Below, in pieces: positions 35,554 to 45,028 of a stretch of 64,000 bases of DNA. Position numbers and translations under genes: made by a program. How positions within the stretch are numbered: position 1 is the first letter of the stretch; each line of letters starts with the position of its first letter. Source of the stretch: Bacteroidia bacterium (GTDB lineage Bacteria > Bacteroidota > Bacteroidia > B-17B0 > Aurantibacillaceae); NCBI GenBank assembly GCA_016787785.1, contig JAEUTO010000008.1, positions 22,461 through 86,460 on the forward strand, in the 5' to 3' direction. The notes under the pieces are model-generated. The model saw only the letters and a list, made by a program, of their open reading frames with translations, ran no database searches and was not told the DNA's origin.

Positions 35554-38520
35554 ATGATGAATAACAAACTAAACTTCTTTCTTGTTGCTTTATTGTTAAC
35601 GTTTTTTTCATTTGCACAAACACCCGTAAAAAAAAATAAACAATTAGGTAACGCAACTCCAATTGCCGATCTTAAACAAGCCGGCTTAAATTATGAATAT
35701 GCTTTGAACGATCCGTTAAAAACACGTATCTACACGTTAAAAAATGGAATGAAAGTGTATTTATCAGTTTATAAAGACGCACCACGTATTCAAACATTTA
35801 TTGCAGTTAAAGCCGGAAGTAAGAATGATCCGCCAAACGCAACGGGCCTTGCACATTATTTGGAACATATGGTGTTTAAAGGTACCGATACCTACGGAAC
35901 AAAAGATTTTAAAAAAGAAGAAGCGGAGATAAAAAAGATAGAAAATCTTTACGAAGTATATCGTCAAACAAAAGATGAAGCAAAACGCAAGATCATTTAT
36001 CACCAGATTGATAGCGTAAGTGGTGTTGCGGCAAAGTACGCGATAGCAAACGAATATGATAAAATGCTTGCCACCATTGGTGCAGATGGCACTAACGCAT
36101 TTACTTCTTTTGATCAAACCGTTTATGTTAACGACATTCCGGCCAACCAAATTGACACCTGGCTAAAGATAGAGGCTGAACGCTTTCGCAAACCTGTTCT
36201 ACGCTTGTTTCATACAGAGTTAGAGGCCGTTTATGAAGAAAAGAACCGAAGTCTTGATAATGACAATGATAAAGTTTACGATGCCATCATGTCTGGTCTT
36301 TTTAAAAATCATACTTACGGCACACAAACTACCATCGGCACAATCGATCATTTAAAAAACCCCTCACTTATCGAGATAAATAAATTTTACAATAAATATT
36401 ACGTTCCAAATAATATGGCCATTATTATGAGCGGTGATTTTGATCCCGATAAAGTAATTATAGATATTGAAAAACATTTTGGAAGTTACGCTGCAAAACC
36501 CGTAGAAGACTACAGTTATAAACCCGAAGAACCTATCACGTCAAAGATCGTAAAAACGGTTGTAGGCCCCGATCCTGCAAGTGTTAACCTGGCCTGGAGA
36601 ACTGCCGGCGAAGGAACAACTGATGCTGATATGGGTGATCTAATGGCTGCAATATTGTATAATGGTACCGCAGGTTTGATGGACATTAATTTAAACCAGG
36701 CGCAAAAAGTATTAAACAGCAATAACATCTTTTACGTTTTAAAAGACTATGCCATGTTTGGTATGACTGGAGAACCTAAACAAGGGCAATCATTAGAAGA
36801 AGTTGAACAATTACTTTTAAGTCAAATTGAATTGGTAAAAAAAGGAGAGTTTCCTGATTGGTTATTGCAAGCCGTTATTACTGATCTAAAACTCAGAAAA
36901 ACAAAAGAACTCGAACAAAATTCTTCACGCGCTTTCGAAATGCTGGATGCTTTTGTAAATAATATTAAATGGCAAAAATCTGTTGATAGAATAGAACGTA
37001 TCTCAAAGATCACAAAAAAAGAAATAGTTGATTTCGCAAATAAGAACTTTACGAATTCAAATTACGTTGCAGTGTACAAAAAAACAGGTGAGAATGCTCC
37101 AGCTGAAAAGGTTGTAAAACCTGCTATTACGCCAATTGAAGTAGACAGAGATCACTCTTCGAAATTCGTTCAAACCATTAATGCAGCAGTGCCTTCAAAA
37201 ATAGAACCCAAGTTCTTAGATTATGAAAAAGATATTTTAAAATCAACTTTAAAATCCAATATCCCACTTTTATACAATAAAAATAACGAGAATAAATTAT
37301 TTGAATTGTATTACAAATTTGAGATGGGTAAAAACAACGACAAGTTGTTGCCTATTGCAGTTAAGTACATTCCTTACCTTGCCACAGAAGGAATGGATGC
37401 TGCAAAGATCAAACAGGAATTCTATCGTCTGGGCTGCTCTTTTAACGTTTTTAGCGACGGCGACAATACCTGGATAAGCCTGGTTGGCTTAAATGATAAT
37501 TTTGAAACAGCATTAAAATTATTTGAGAAAATACTCGATAAACCTGTAGTGGATGAAACTGTCTTAAAGAATTTATTGGCAGACATTATCAAATCACGCA
37601 ACGATCTTAAGTTACAAAAAGAAGTAATTTTACATTCTGCTATGCTTAATTACGCGCGTTTTGGCGCTGTTAACCCTTTTACTTACCTGTTAACTGAAGA
37701 GGAGATTAATAAAATAACTACAACCGACATTAAGAACAAGATAAAGTCATTAATAAGCTTTGAGCATCGGGTTTTATATTACGGACCAAGTGAATTGGAA
37801 GAGGTGAAATCGATGGTAAATTCGTATCACAATGTACCTGAAAAATTATCAGCAATACCTCCCACGTATAATTTTGTAGAAAGAACACTTGATAAAACAG
37901 TGTATGTAGTGGACTTTGATATGACACAGGTTGAAATACTGATGCTCTCAAACGGAATAAAATATGACCCAAACAACGTTCCTGTTATTGCATTATATAA
38001 TAATTATTTTGGCGGAGGAATGAGCAGTATTGTTTTCCAGGATCTCCGCGAATCAAAAGCTCTGGCTTATTCAACAGGTTCGGGTTATAGCGCGCCAAAT
38101 AAGTTCAATAAAAACTATTTTAATAGTTCGTACATCGGTTCGCAAGCCGACAAGCTGAGTGAAGCAATGAAAGGCCTTAGCGATCTTTTAAATAACATGC
38201 CAAGATCTGAAGCTGGCTTTAACTCTTCGAAAGAATTGATATTACAGGAAATGAGGACACACCGTGTAACCAAATCGGATATATTCTTTAATTACCTGTC
38301 TGCAGAAAACATGGGTAACAAAATAGATATTCGAAAAGATATTTATCAAAAAGTTCAAAATTATAAATTTGAGGATATAGAGAAATTCCAAAAAGAGAAT
38401 GTTAAGGGCAAGCCTGTTACAGTATTGGTATTAGGAAAAAAAGAAAATTTGGATCTAAAAGTTCTTGAAAAATATGGAACGGTTAAATTTTTAACGTTAA
38501 AAGAAGTATTCGGATATTAA
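35554..38520 (+). CDS. M16 family (insulinase/pitrilysin-like) zinc metallopeptidase, secreted
   Basis: The 988-residue protein has a signal peptide (to about residue 21, FSFAQ). The inverted zinc motif HYLEH is at 101-105, with the downstream Glu in LEAVYEEKNR completing the site. Two M16 modules follow: the catalytic half to about 500, and an inactive half at about 550-980 that has YFGGGMSSIVFQDLRESKALAYS near 820. The enzyme degrades peptides, probably in the periplasm or on the surface. Its length of nearly 1000 residues indicates both halves fused in one chain. Confidence 0.93.
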   Translation: MMNNKLNFFLVALLLTFFSFAQTPVKKNKQLGNATPIADLKQAGLNYEYALNDPLKTRIYTLKNGMKVYLSVYKDAPRIQTFIAVKAGSKNDPPNATGLAHYLEHMVFKGTDTYGTKDFKKEEAEIKKIENLYEVYRQTKDEAKRKIIYHQIDSVSGVAAKYAIANEYDKMLATIGADGTNAFTSFDQTVYVNDIPANQIDTWLKIEAERFRKPVLRLFHTELEAVYEEKNRSLDNDNDKVYDAIMSGLFKNHTYGTQTTIGTIDHLKNPSLIEINKFYNKYYVPNNMAIIMSGDFDPDKVIIDIEKHFGSYAAKPVEDYSYKPEEPITSKIVKTVVGPDPASVNLAWRTAGEGTTDADMGDLMAAILYNGTAGLMDINLNQAQKVLNSNNIFYVLKDYAMFGMTGEPKQGQSLEEVEQLLLSQIELVKKGEFPDWLLQAVITDLKLRKTKELEQNSSRAFEMLDAFVNNIKWQKSVDRIERISKITKKEIVDFANKNFTNSNYVAVYKKTGENAPAEKVVKPAITPIEVDRDHSSKFVQTINAAVPSKIEPKFLDYEKDILKSTLKSNIPLLYNKNNENKLFELYYKFEMGKNNDKLLPIAVKYIPYLATEGMDAAKIKQEFYRLGCSFNVFSDGDNTWISLVGLNDNFETALKLFEKILDKPVVDETVLKNLLADIIKSRNDLKLQKEVILHSAMLNYARFGAVNPFTYLLTEEEINKITTTDIKNKIKSLISFEHRVLYYGPSELEEVKSMVNSYHNVPEKLSAIPPTYNFVERTLDKTVYVVDFDMTQVEILMLSNGIKYDPNNVPVIALYNNYFGGGMSSIVFQDLRESKALAYSTGSGYSAPNKFNKNYFNSSYIGSQADKLSEAMKGLSDLLNNMPRSEAGFNSSKELILQEMRTHRVTKSDIFFNYLSAENMGNKIDIRKDIYQKVQNYKFEDIEKFQKENVKGKPVTVLVLGKKENLDLKVLEKYGTVKFLTLKEVFGY

Positions 38521-38539
38521 AATTTAAGATCTAAGATTG

Positions 38540-38569
38540 AAGATTTAAGAAGTGTATATCTTAAATCTA
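38540..38569. repeat. Small AT-rich hairpin between M16 peptidase and proline dehydrogenase genes
   Basis: AGATTTAAGA (38541-38550) and TCTTAAATCT (38559-38568) form a perfect 10-bp stem with an 8-base loop. Flanking sequence repeats AAGATCTAAGATT-like words. The 11-mer AAGATTTAAGA also occurs in the hairpin near 12880. No T tract follows. Confidence 0.5.
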
Positions 38570-38599
38570 AGATCTGAAATCACAAATCTAAAATTATAT

Positions 38600-39766
38600 A
38601 TGGTTTCTTTCGAAAATACAGAAAACGCATTCAAAGCAAAAACAAATTCAGAACTAAATCGTTCGTATTGGTTATTTAAATTGATCGGCAATCCGCTTTT
38701 GGTAAAGATGGGCGCTAACTTTGGCCCGTTAGCATTAAATGTTGGTTTTAAAGGCTTAATTAAAAGCACCATCTTTAAACAATTTGTTGGTGGCGAAACA
38801 ATTCATGATTGCTCATTAACAATTACCGAATTGGGAAAATATAATATTGGTACTATTTTAGATTACAGTGTTGAAGGTAAGGAGAGCGAAGGTGATTTTG
38901 ATAATTGCAAAGTAGAAACTTTGGAAACAATTAAAATGGCGCAGAATGATAAGAACATCCCTTTCTGCGTTTTTAAAGTTACGGGTTTAGCAAGATTTGA
39001 ACTGTTAGAAAAAGTGAGCGCAAAAAAAACACTAAACGATGCAGAAAAACAGGAATGGCAGCGTGTAAAAGATCGTGTTAGTGCAATTTGTAGTTCTGCT
39101 TTCCAGGCCAACCAGGCCATTTTTATTGATGCGGAAGAGAGTTGGATTCAACCTGCAATTGATGATCTTGCAAACGAAAATATGGCGCTTTACAATAAGA
39201 ACAAAGCCATTGTTTACAATACTTATCAATTCTACCGTCACGATAGATTAAGTTATTTAACTGAATCCATCAAAACCGGAAAAACTAACGGTTACCATAT
39301 TGGCGCAAAATTAGTGCGTGGTGCATATATGGAAAAGGAAAGAAAGCGTGCTCAGGAAATGGGATACCAATCCCCCATTCAACCCAGCAAAGAAGCCAGC
39401 GATAAAGATTATGACCAGGCTTTAAAACTGTGTGTTGATAATATTGATGTTATTGGTTTATGTGCCGGAACCCACAACGAAAAAAGCAGTTCGTACCTTG
39501 TTGAACTGATGCAACAAAAAAATATTCCGCCGGCCGATAAACGCATTTATTTTTCTCAGTTATTTGGTATGAGCGACCATATAAGCTACAATCTATCTCT
39601 TAATAATTACAACGTTGCCAAATATGTGCCTTACGGCCCCGTAAAAGAAGTCCTTCCTTATTTGATAAGAAGGGCCCAGGAAAACACGAGTGTTAAAGGT
39701 CAAACAGGCCGCGAGCTAAACCTTATAATGAAAGAGAAAAAAAGAAGGTCAGAATTAAAGAAATAA
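38600..39766 (+). CDS. Proline dehydrogenase
   Basis: This is an FAD-dependent TIM-barrel of the PRODH/PutA type; I take the ATG giving 388 residues. A GTG 16 codons upstream would add residues encoded by the AT-rich hairpin repeat and is rejected. Family landmarks are KLVRGAYMEKERKRA, GTHNEKSSSYL, FSQLFGMSDHISYNL and the closing YLIRRAQENTS, whose Arg pair and Glu bind proline. It oxidises proline to pyrroline-5-carboxylate and passes electrons to quinone. The P5C dehydrogenase gene is not adjacent. Confidence 0.92.
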   Translation: MVSFENTENAFKAKTNSELNRSYWLFKLIGNPLLVKMGANFGPLALNVGFKGLIKSTIFKQFVGGETIHDCSLTITELGKYNIGTILDYSVEGKESEGDFDNCKVETLETIKMAQNDKNIPFCVFKVTGLARFELLEKVSAKKTLNDAEKQEWQRVKDRVSAICSSAFQANQAIFIDAEESWIQPAIDDLANENMALYNKNKAIVYNTYQFYRHDRLSYLTESIKTGKTNGYHIGAKLVRGAYMEKERKRAQEMGYQSPIQPSKEASDKDYDQALKLCVDNIDVIGLCAGTHNEKSSSYLVELMQQKNIPPADKRIYFSQLFGMSDHISYNLSLNNYNVAKYVPYGPVKEVLPYLIRRAQENTSVKGQTGRELNLIMKEKKRRSELKK

Positions 39767-39820
39767 TACACACATTTCTTACCTACTTTTTGCCTTTAAA
39801 ATCGTACTTTTACTAGCTAA

Positions 39821-41221
39821 ATGTACTCTTTTCTTAACCAAAATATTTTTAAACAGATAAAAGATTGTGCCGACGATCTTAACGTTGATGCTTATGCCAT
39901 TGGTGGTTATGTGCGCGATATTTTTTTGGAACGCACTAGTAAAGATATCGATATTGTGACTATTGGTAAAGGAATTGACCTTGCAACTGCTTTACATAAA
40001 AAGTTAGGGGAAGGTTCTCACCTCTCTACTTTTAAAAATTTTGGTACCGCACAGGTAAAATACAACGATCTTGAAATTGAATTTGTTGGCGCTCGCAGAG
40101 AAAGTTATAACCGCGATTCGCGCAAACCAATTGTTGAAGATGGCACATTGGAAGACGATCAGAATCGCCGGGACTTTACTATAAACGCATTGGCAATTGG
40201 CGTTTCAAAACAAAATTTCGGAAAACTACTGGATCCGTTTAACGGGTTAAAAGACCTGGAAAATAAAATATTAAGAACACCACTCGATCCAAACATAACC
40301 TACAGCGATGATCCTTTGCGCATGATGCGTGCTATTCGCTTTGCAACACAATTGAACTTCACTATCCATCCTGAATCCTTAAAAGCCATTACAACCAATA
40401 AAGAGCGCATACATATTGTTTCAAAAGAACGTATAAGCGATGAGTTAAATAAGATCATTCTTGCGCCCATTCCATCGGTTGGCTTTAAATTACTTTTTGA
40501 TACTGGTCTTTTGCACATTATATTTCCTGAAATGGTAAAACTACAAGGTGTTGAAGTTATTAATGGCTTATCGCATAAAGATAATTTTTACCATACGTTA
40601 GAAGTTTTGGATAACACCGCTAAAAAAAGTGATAATTTATGGTTACGTTGGGCTGCTATTTTACACGACATTGCAAAACCGGCCACCAAACGTTTTGAAG
40701 AAGGACATGGTTTTACGTTTCATGGACACGAAGATAGAGGCGCGCGCATGGTGCCGAAGATCTTTACCAACTTAAAATTACCGCTTAACGAAAAAATGAA
40801 GTACGTGCAAAAACTAGTCGAACTTCATTTGCGTCCAATAGTACTAGCCAAAACAGAAGTTACAGATAGCGCTGTGCGCCGTTTATTATTTGAAGCAGGC
40901 GATGAGATTGACGATCTGATGCTTCTATGCGAAAGTGATATCACCACAAAAAATCCGAACAAAGTAAAACGTTACATGTTGAATTTTGAAATAGTGCGTA
41001 AAAAATTAGTTGAGCTGGAAGAGAAAGATAAGATACGCAAATGGCAACCACCTATTAGTGGCGAAGACATCATGAAACTCTACAACCTAATGCCCGGTAA
41101 GGAAATTGGCATCTTAAAGAATTCTTTAAAAGATGCGATCTTAGATGGAGAAGTTGAGAATAACTACGAGAGCGCTAAAAAATTCCTTGATAAAAAATTT
41201 GAAGAGGTAAAACAAAAATAA
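39821..41221 (+). CDS. cca: CCA-adding tRNA nucleotidyltransferase with HD domain
   Basis: The 466-residue class II nucleotidyltransferase has GGYVRDIFL (28-36), the metal pair DID (42-44), and NRRDFTINALA near 110. DDPLRMMRAIRFA lies in the head/neck region. An HD domain (ILHDIAKPATKRF, from about 279) may add phosphohydrolase activity. It builds or repairs the 3' CCA of tRNA. The length and HD domain match Bacteroidota Cca. The GSCFA gene starts at the base after its stop. Confidence 0.93.
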   Translation: MYSFLNQNIFKQIKDCADDLNVDAYAIGGYVRDIFLERTSKDIDIVTIGKGIDLATALHKKLGEGSHLSTFKNFGTAQVKYNDLEIEFVGARRESYNRDSRKPIVEDGTLEDDQNRRDFTINALAIGVSKQNFGKLLDPFNGLKDLENKILRTPLDPNITYSDDPLRMMRAIRFATQLNFTIHPESLKAITTNKERIHIVSKERISDELNKIILAPIPSVGFKLLFDTGLLHIIFPEMVKLQGVEVINGLSHKDNFYHTLEVLDNTAKKSDNLWLRWAAILHDIAKPATKRFEEGHGFTFHGHEDRGARMVPKIFTNLKLPLNEKMKYVQKLVELHLRPIVLAKTEVTDSAVRRLLFEAGDEIDDLMLLCESDITTKNPNKVKRYMLNFEIVRKKLVELEEKDKIRKWQPPISGEDIMKLYNLMPGKEIGILKNSLKDAILDGEVENNYESAKKFLDKKFEEVKQK

Positions 41222-42169
41222 ATGCAATTTCATTTAAATTACACGCCACCAAAATTTGATTTCGATATCAATCACAAACATAATTTGTTTTTGATAGGCT
41301 CTTGTTTTTCAGAAAATATTGGCGCATTATTAAAGCAGCATAAATTTAATACCAGTTCAAATCCAAATGGTATATTATTTAATCCCGCCAGTATTCACCA
41401 GAGTTTAACAGATATTTTAAATGCAAAAGACCTTAGTGATAATTTTATTTTATCGCGAAATGGCCTTTATTACAGTTACCTTCATCACACCTCGATAAAT
41501 GCGCCTTCGGCAAACGAGCTAAAAGAAAACGTAAACTCACAAACAAAAAAAGCGCAGGCATATTTAAAAGAAAGTGATGTGTTGGTCATTACATTTGGCA
41601 CAGCTTTTTTCTACCATCATTTAACAACAGGGCAAGTGGTTGCTAATTGCCATAAACAACCACAACAGATCTTTGAAAAAAATCTTTTAGCTGTTAATGA
41701 AATTGTTTCGGCATACACAGGCCTAATTAAAAAACTACAAAATTTTAATCCAAAGTTAAAGATCATCTTTACCGTTTCACCGGTAAAATATTTAAGAGAC
41801 GGCGTTACTGAAAATAATCTTAGTAAGTCTACTTTAATTTTATCGGTGCATGAACTTATTAAGCAAAACAAAAAGTGTTGTTATTTCCCGGCATACGAAT
41901 TGGTAAATGATGATCTGCGCGACTATCGTTTTTATAAGGAAGATCTTGCTCATCCTAATGAACAAGCTATTACTTACGTTTGGGAAAAATTTTCGGATGC
42001 TTGCTTTAACGATAGAACGATAGAACTTAATAAACAAATTTACAAGCTTAACCAGGCCCTAAACCATCGTGAAATGAGCTCTGGAAGCCAGGAACAGCAA
42101 AAATTACAAGATTTTATTGCCAAACAAAAAGGGGAGTTAAAAAAACTGGCTCCTGAAATTGAATTTTAA
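41222..42169 (+). CDS. GSCFA-domain protein
   Basis: The 315-residue protein carries the naming motif LIGSCFSENIG near 21-31. Further conserved blocks are NPNGILFNPASI, VLVITFGTAFFYHH, and a C-terminal DLAHPNEQAITYVW. The GSxxFxxN start and the late DxxHPN resemble SGNH/GDSL hydrolase blocks I and V, so an esterase-like activity is plausible but unproven. There is no signal peptide. The gene is immediately adjacent to cca and before aspS. Confidence 0.9.
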   Translation: MQFHLNYTPPKFDFDINHKHNLFLIGSCFSENIGALLKQHKFNTSSNPNGILFNPASIHQSLTDILNAKDLSDNFILSRNGLYYSYLHHTSINAPSANELKENVNSQTKKAQAYLKESDVLVITFGTAFFYHHLTTGQVVANCHKQPQQIFEKNLLAVNEIVSAYTGLIKKLQNFNPKLKIIFTVSPVKYLRDGVTENNLSKSTLILSVHELIKQNKKCCYFPAYELVNDDLRDYRFYKEDLAHPNEQAITYVWEKFSDACFNDRTIELNKQIYKLNQALNHREMSSGSQEQQKLQDFIAKQKGELKKLAPEIEF

Positions 42170-42204
42170 CCAAAAACGCTTAATTTTATACTAAATTAAA
42201 TATT

Positions 42205-43983
42205 ATGTTGCGAACTCATACCTGCGGAGAACTAAGAAATACTGATATAAACAAGACCGTTACACTTTGCGGTTGGGTACAAAAAACACGAAAGCTTGGT
42301 GGGGCTACGTTTATTGATCTTAGAGACAGATACGGCATAACACAACTTATTTTTTCCGATGATCATGAAAACAGCAAAGATCTGGGTAAAGAGGGACTAA
42401 CAAGAGAAATGGTTTTGCGTGTTACCGGTACTGTTATTGAAAGAGAAAGCAAGAATAAAAATTTAGCTACAGGTGATATTGAAATTAAACTTCAAAACAT
42501 TGAAGTGCTTAACGGCTCGTTAACGCCTCCATTTACTATTGAAGACGAAACAGATGGTGGTGATGAGCTACGAATGAAATACCGTTATCTTGATCTGCGT
42601 AGAAATAGTGTAAGAAAGAACTTAGAGTTACGTCATCGTCTTGCTATTGAGACGCGAAACTATTTAGACAAATTAAATTTTTTAGAGGTAGAAACACCTG
42701 TGCTTATAAAATCAACGCCGGAAGGCGCGCGTGATTTCGTGGTGCCTAGTCGCATGAACCCTAATCAATTTTATGCTTTACCGCAAAGTCCGCAAACCTT
42801 TAAGCAGTTGTTAATGGTAAGTGGTTTTGACAGGTATTATCAAATTGTAAAGTGTTTTAGAGATGAAGACCTTCGTGCCGACAGACAACCGGAGTTCACG
42901 CAAATAGATTGCGAAATGAGTTTTATAGAGCAGGAAGACATTTTACAAACGTTTGAAGGTTTAGTAAAATATTTGTTTAAAACCGTTAAAGGAATTGATA
43001 TCCCTACTTTACCAAGAATGAGTTACGCAGATGCAATGAAGCATTATGGTAACGATAAACCGGATACACGTTTTGAAATGAAATTAGTTGATTTTAAAAC
43101 TGTAACAAGTGGTGCCAACTTTAAAGTGTTTGATGATGCAGAAGCAGTAATTGCCATTTGCGCAAAAGGCGCTTCAGAATATACACGTAAACAATTGGAT
43201 GAATTGACCGAATGGGTAAAACGTCCGCAAATTGGCGCTACCGGTTTAGTTTATGCACGTATAAATACCGATGGCACTTTAAAATCAAGCGTAGATAAAT
43301 TTTATAATGAAGATGCGCTTAAAAAATGGGCAGAGACTTGTGGTGCAGAAAAAGGCGATCTTATTTTAGTTTTGGCCGGAGCAGAAGAAAGAACAAGAAA
43401 AGCTGCAAGCGAATTGCGTTTGGAAATGGGCAACCGTTTAGGTTTAAGAGATAAAAATAAATTCTCTTGTTTATGGGTAATTGATTTTCCTTTATTGGAA
43501 TGGAATGAAGGCGATCCCAATTTATTAGCCTCCTTAGCCGGAAGATGGCATGCAAAACATCATCCTTTTACTTCACCAAAACCGGAAGATATTGCTTTAT
43601 TGGACAGCGATCCCGGGGCCGTTAGAGCAAACGCGTATGACGTTATAATTAACGGCGTAGAAATTGGTGGTGGCAGTATTCGTATCCACAACAAAGCCTT
43701 ACAGGCAAAAATGTTTGATATTTTAGGCTTTACAAAAGAAGAAGCACAAAAACAATTTGGCTTTTTAATGAATGCTTTTGAATTTGGCGCCCCGCCGCAC
43801 GGGGGCATTGCTCTTGGTTTTGACAGACTTTGCTCTATGTTTGGTGGCGCTGACAGTATTCGTGACTTCATCGCTTTTCCAAAAAATAATGCAGGAAGAG
43901 ACCTTATGATCGACGCGCCAAGTGAAATAAGTGACGAACAATTAAAGGAATTAAATATCGAAAACGTAATAAAGAAAAATTGA
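42205..43983 (+). CDS. aspS: Aspartate-tRNA ligase
   Basis: This bacterial-type class II synthetase of 592 residues has an OB-fold anticodon-binding domain (1-105, with [19 protein letters not shown]). Motif 2 includes [19 protein letters not shown], the bacterial GAD insertion follows, and motif 3 is [15 protein letters not shown] near the end. It charges tRNA-Asp with aspartate. The following TauE/SafE gene overlaps its stop by four bases (TTGA). Confidence 0.97.
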   Translation: MLRTHTCGELRNTDINKTVTLCGWVQKTRKLGGATFIDLRDRYGITQLIFSDDHENSKDLGKEGLTREMVLRVTGTVIERESKNKNLATGDIEIKLQNIEVLNGSLTPPFTIEDETDGGDELRMKYRYLDLRRNSVRKNLELRHRLAIETRNYLDKLNFLEVETPVLIKSTPEGARDFVVPSRMNPNQFYALPQSPQTFKQLLMVSGFDRYYQIVKCFRDEDLRADRQPEFTQIDCEMSFIEQEDILQTFEGLVKYLFKTVKGIDIPTLPRMSYADAMKHYGNDKPDTRFEMKLVDFKTVTSGANFKVFDDAEAVIAICAKGASEYTRKQLDELTEWVKRPQIGATGLVYARINTDGTLKSSVDKFYNEDALKKWAETCGAEKGDLILVLAGAEERTRKAASELRLEMGNRLGLRDKNKFSCLWVIDFPLLEWNEGDPNLLASLAGRWHAKHHPFTSPKPEDIALLDSDPGAVRANAYDVIINGVEIGGGSIRIHNKALQAKMFDILGFTKEEAQKQFGFLMNAFEFGAPPHGGIALGFDRLCSMFGGADSIRDFIAFPKNNAGRDLMIDAPSEISDEQLKELNIENVIKKN

Positions 43984-44789
43984 TCGTAACGGGTTTTATA
44001 GCTTTTTTATGCATTGGCTTGATCTTAGGATTAATTGGAGGCGGTGGATCAATTCTTGGCGTGCCGGTATTAGTATATTTAATGTGTTACAGCGCAGATA
44101 TTGCAACTTCTTACTCTTTATTTATTGTTGGTTTAACTTCTTTAATTGGCGCCTTTTCTTATTTACGGAAAGGAGAAATAAGTGCTGAAGCTATTGCGCA
44201 GTTTGCCATAGCTTCAATGATCACAGTTTTTTGTGTTAGAAAATTTGTAATGCCATCCATTCCTGAAGAGTTTAAACTACTTGGGCTGGAAATTTCAAAA
44301 CACGCTTTTATTATGGTGATCTTCGCGATCCTTATTTTGTTTTCATCGTACAGTATGATCAAAAAAAGAAAACCTAATACCATTAACCAGGTTAAATGGG
44401 ACGAGTTTGCGAAGAGCCCGATGGGTATACCTTTTGTGATTTTATTGGGCGTTTGTGTTGGTTTTATAACAGGATTTGTTGGCGCAGGCGGAGGTTTTAT
44501 TATTGTGCCGGTGCTGATCTTTTTTTTACGTTTAAAATTTAAAAAAGCTATAGGCACATCACTATGCATCATTGCAGTAAATTCTTTAGTTGGCTTTACC
44601 GGTAATATTGGTCAACAGCATATTGATTGGATCTTTTTATTAAGCATATCGGCAACATGCATTGCGGGTATCTTATTAGGAAGTTTACTATCAAACAAAG
44701 TATCGGCAAAACGCTTAAAACCGAGCTTTGGTTGGTTTACTTTAACTGTGGGAATTTTTGTGTTGATTAAAGAAACAATACTCGGCTAA
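43980..44789 (+). CDS. TauE/SafE-family membrane transporter
   Basis: The 269-residue protein has about eight membrane helices in two repeats, each with a Gly-rich loop: [18 protein letters not shown] near the start and [17 protein letters not shown] near 165-181. This is the TauE/SafE (DUF81) signature, a family implicated in export of sulfite or organosulfonates. The start is TTG overlapping the aspS stop. The substrate cannot be told from context. Confidence 0.88.
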   Translation: MIVTGFIAFLCIGLILGLIGGGGSILGVPVLVYLMCYSADIATSYSLFIVGLTSLIGAFSYLRKGEISAEAIAQFAIASMITVFCVRKFVMPSIPEEFKLLGLEISKHAFIMVIFAILILFSSYSMIKKRKPNTINQVKWDEFAKSPMGIPFVILLGVCVGFITGFVGAGGGFIIVPVLIFFLRLKFKKAIGTSLCIIAVNSLVGFTGNIGQQHIDWIFLLSISATCIAGILLGSLLSNKVSAKRLKPSFGWFTLTVGIFVLIKETILG

Positions 44790-45028
44790 ATTTTTATTCC
44801 CAGAAGGCAAACATTCCTTCGACGGAGCTCAGGATAAACTGACTCGTTTGCACATTTTAAATTTTTATTCCCAGAAGGCAAACATTCCTTCGACGGGACT
44901 CAGGATAAACTGACTCGTTTGCACATTTTAAATTTTTATTCCAAGAATGCAAACATTCCTTCGACGGAGCTCAGGATAAACTGACTCGTTTGCACGTTTT
45001 AAATTTTTATTCCAAGAATGCAAACATC
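44788..45028. repeat. 71-bp tandem repeat, three copies plus a partial copy inside a gene
   Basis: Units begin at 44788, 44859 and 44930, and a fourth partial unit begins at 45001, all at exactly 71-bp spacing. The first 28 or so bases of each unit copy the 3' end of the leftward phosphatase gene (its last codons CILGIKI plus stop). The remainder contains CCTTCGACGGAGCTCAGGAT, resembling dispersed palindromic repeats in many genomes, and each unit is bounded by GCAAAC ... GTTTGC. Copies 1 and 2 are nearly identical, and copy 3 matches the gene end best. Confidence 0.9.

Noticed and set aside
38552..38599. Upstream GTG start for proline dehydrogenase
   Set aside because: The added residues are encoded by an AT-rich hairpin repeat and the family starts at the later ATG.
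43560..43871. 103-codon frame antisense to aspS
   Set aside because: It is the shadow of the motif 3 region of aspS.
44788..45000. 71-bp repeat array as CRISPR
   Set aside because: Units are contiguous with no unique spacers, and no cas genes are near.
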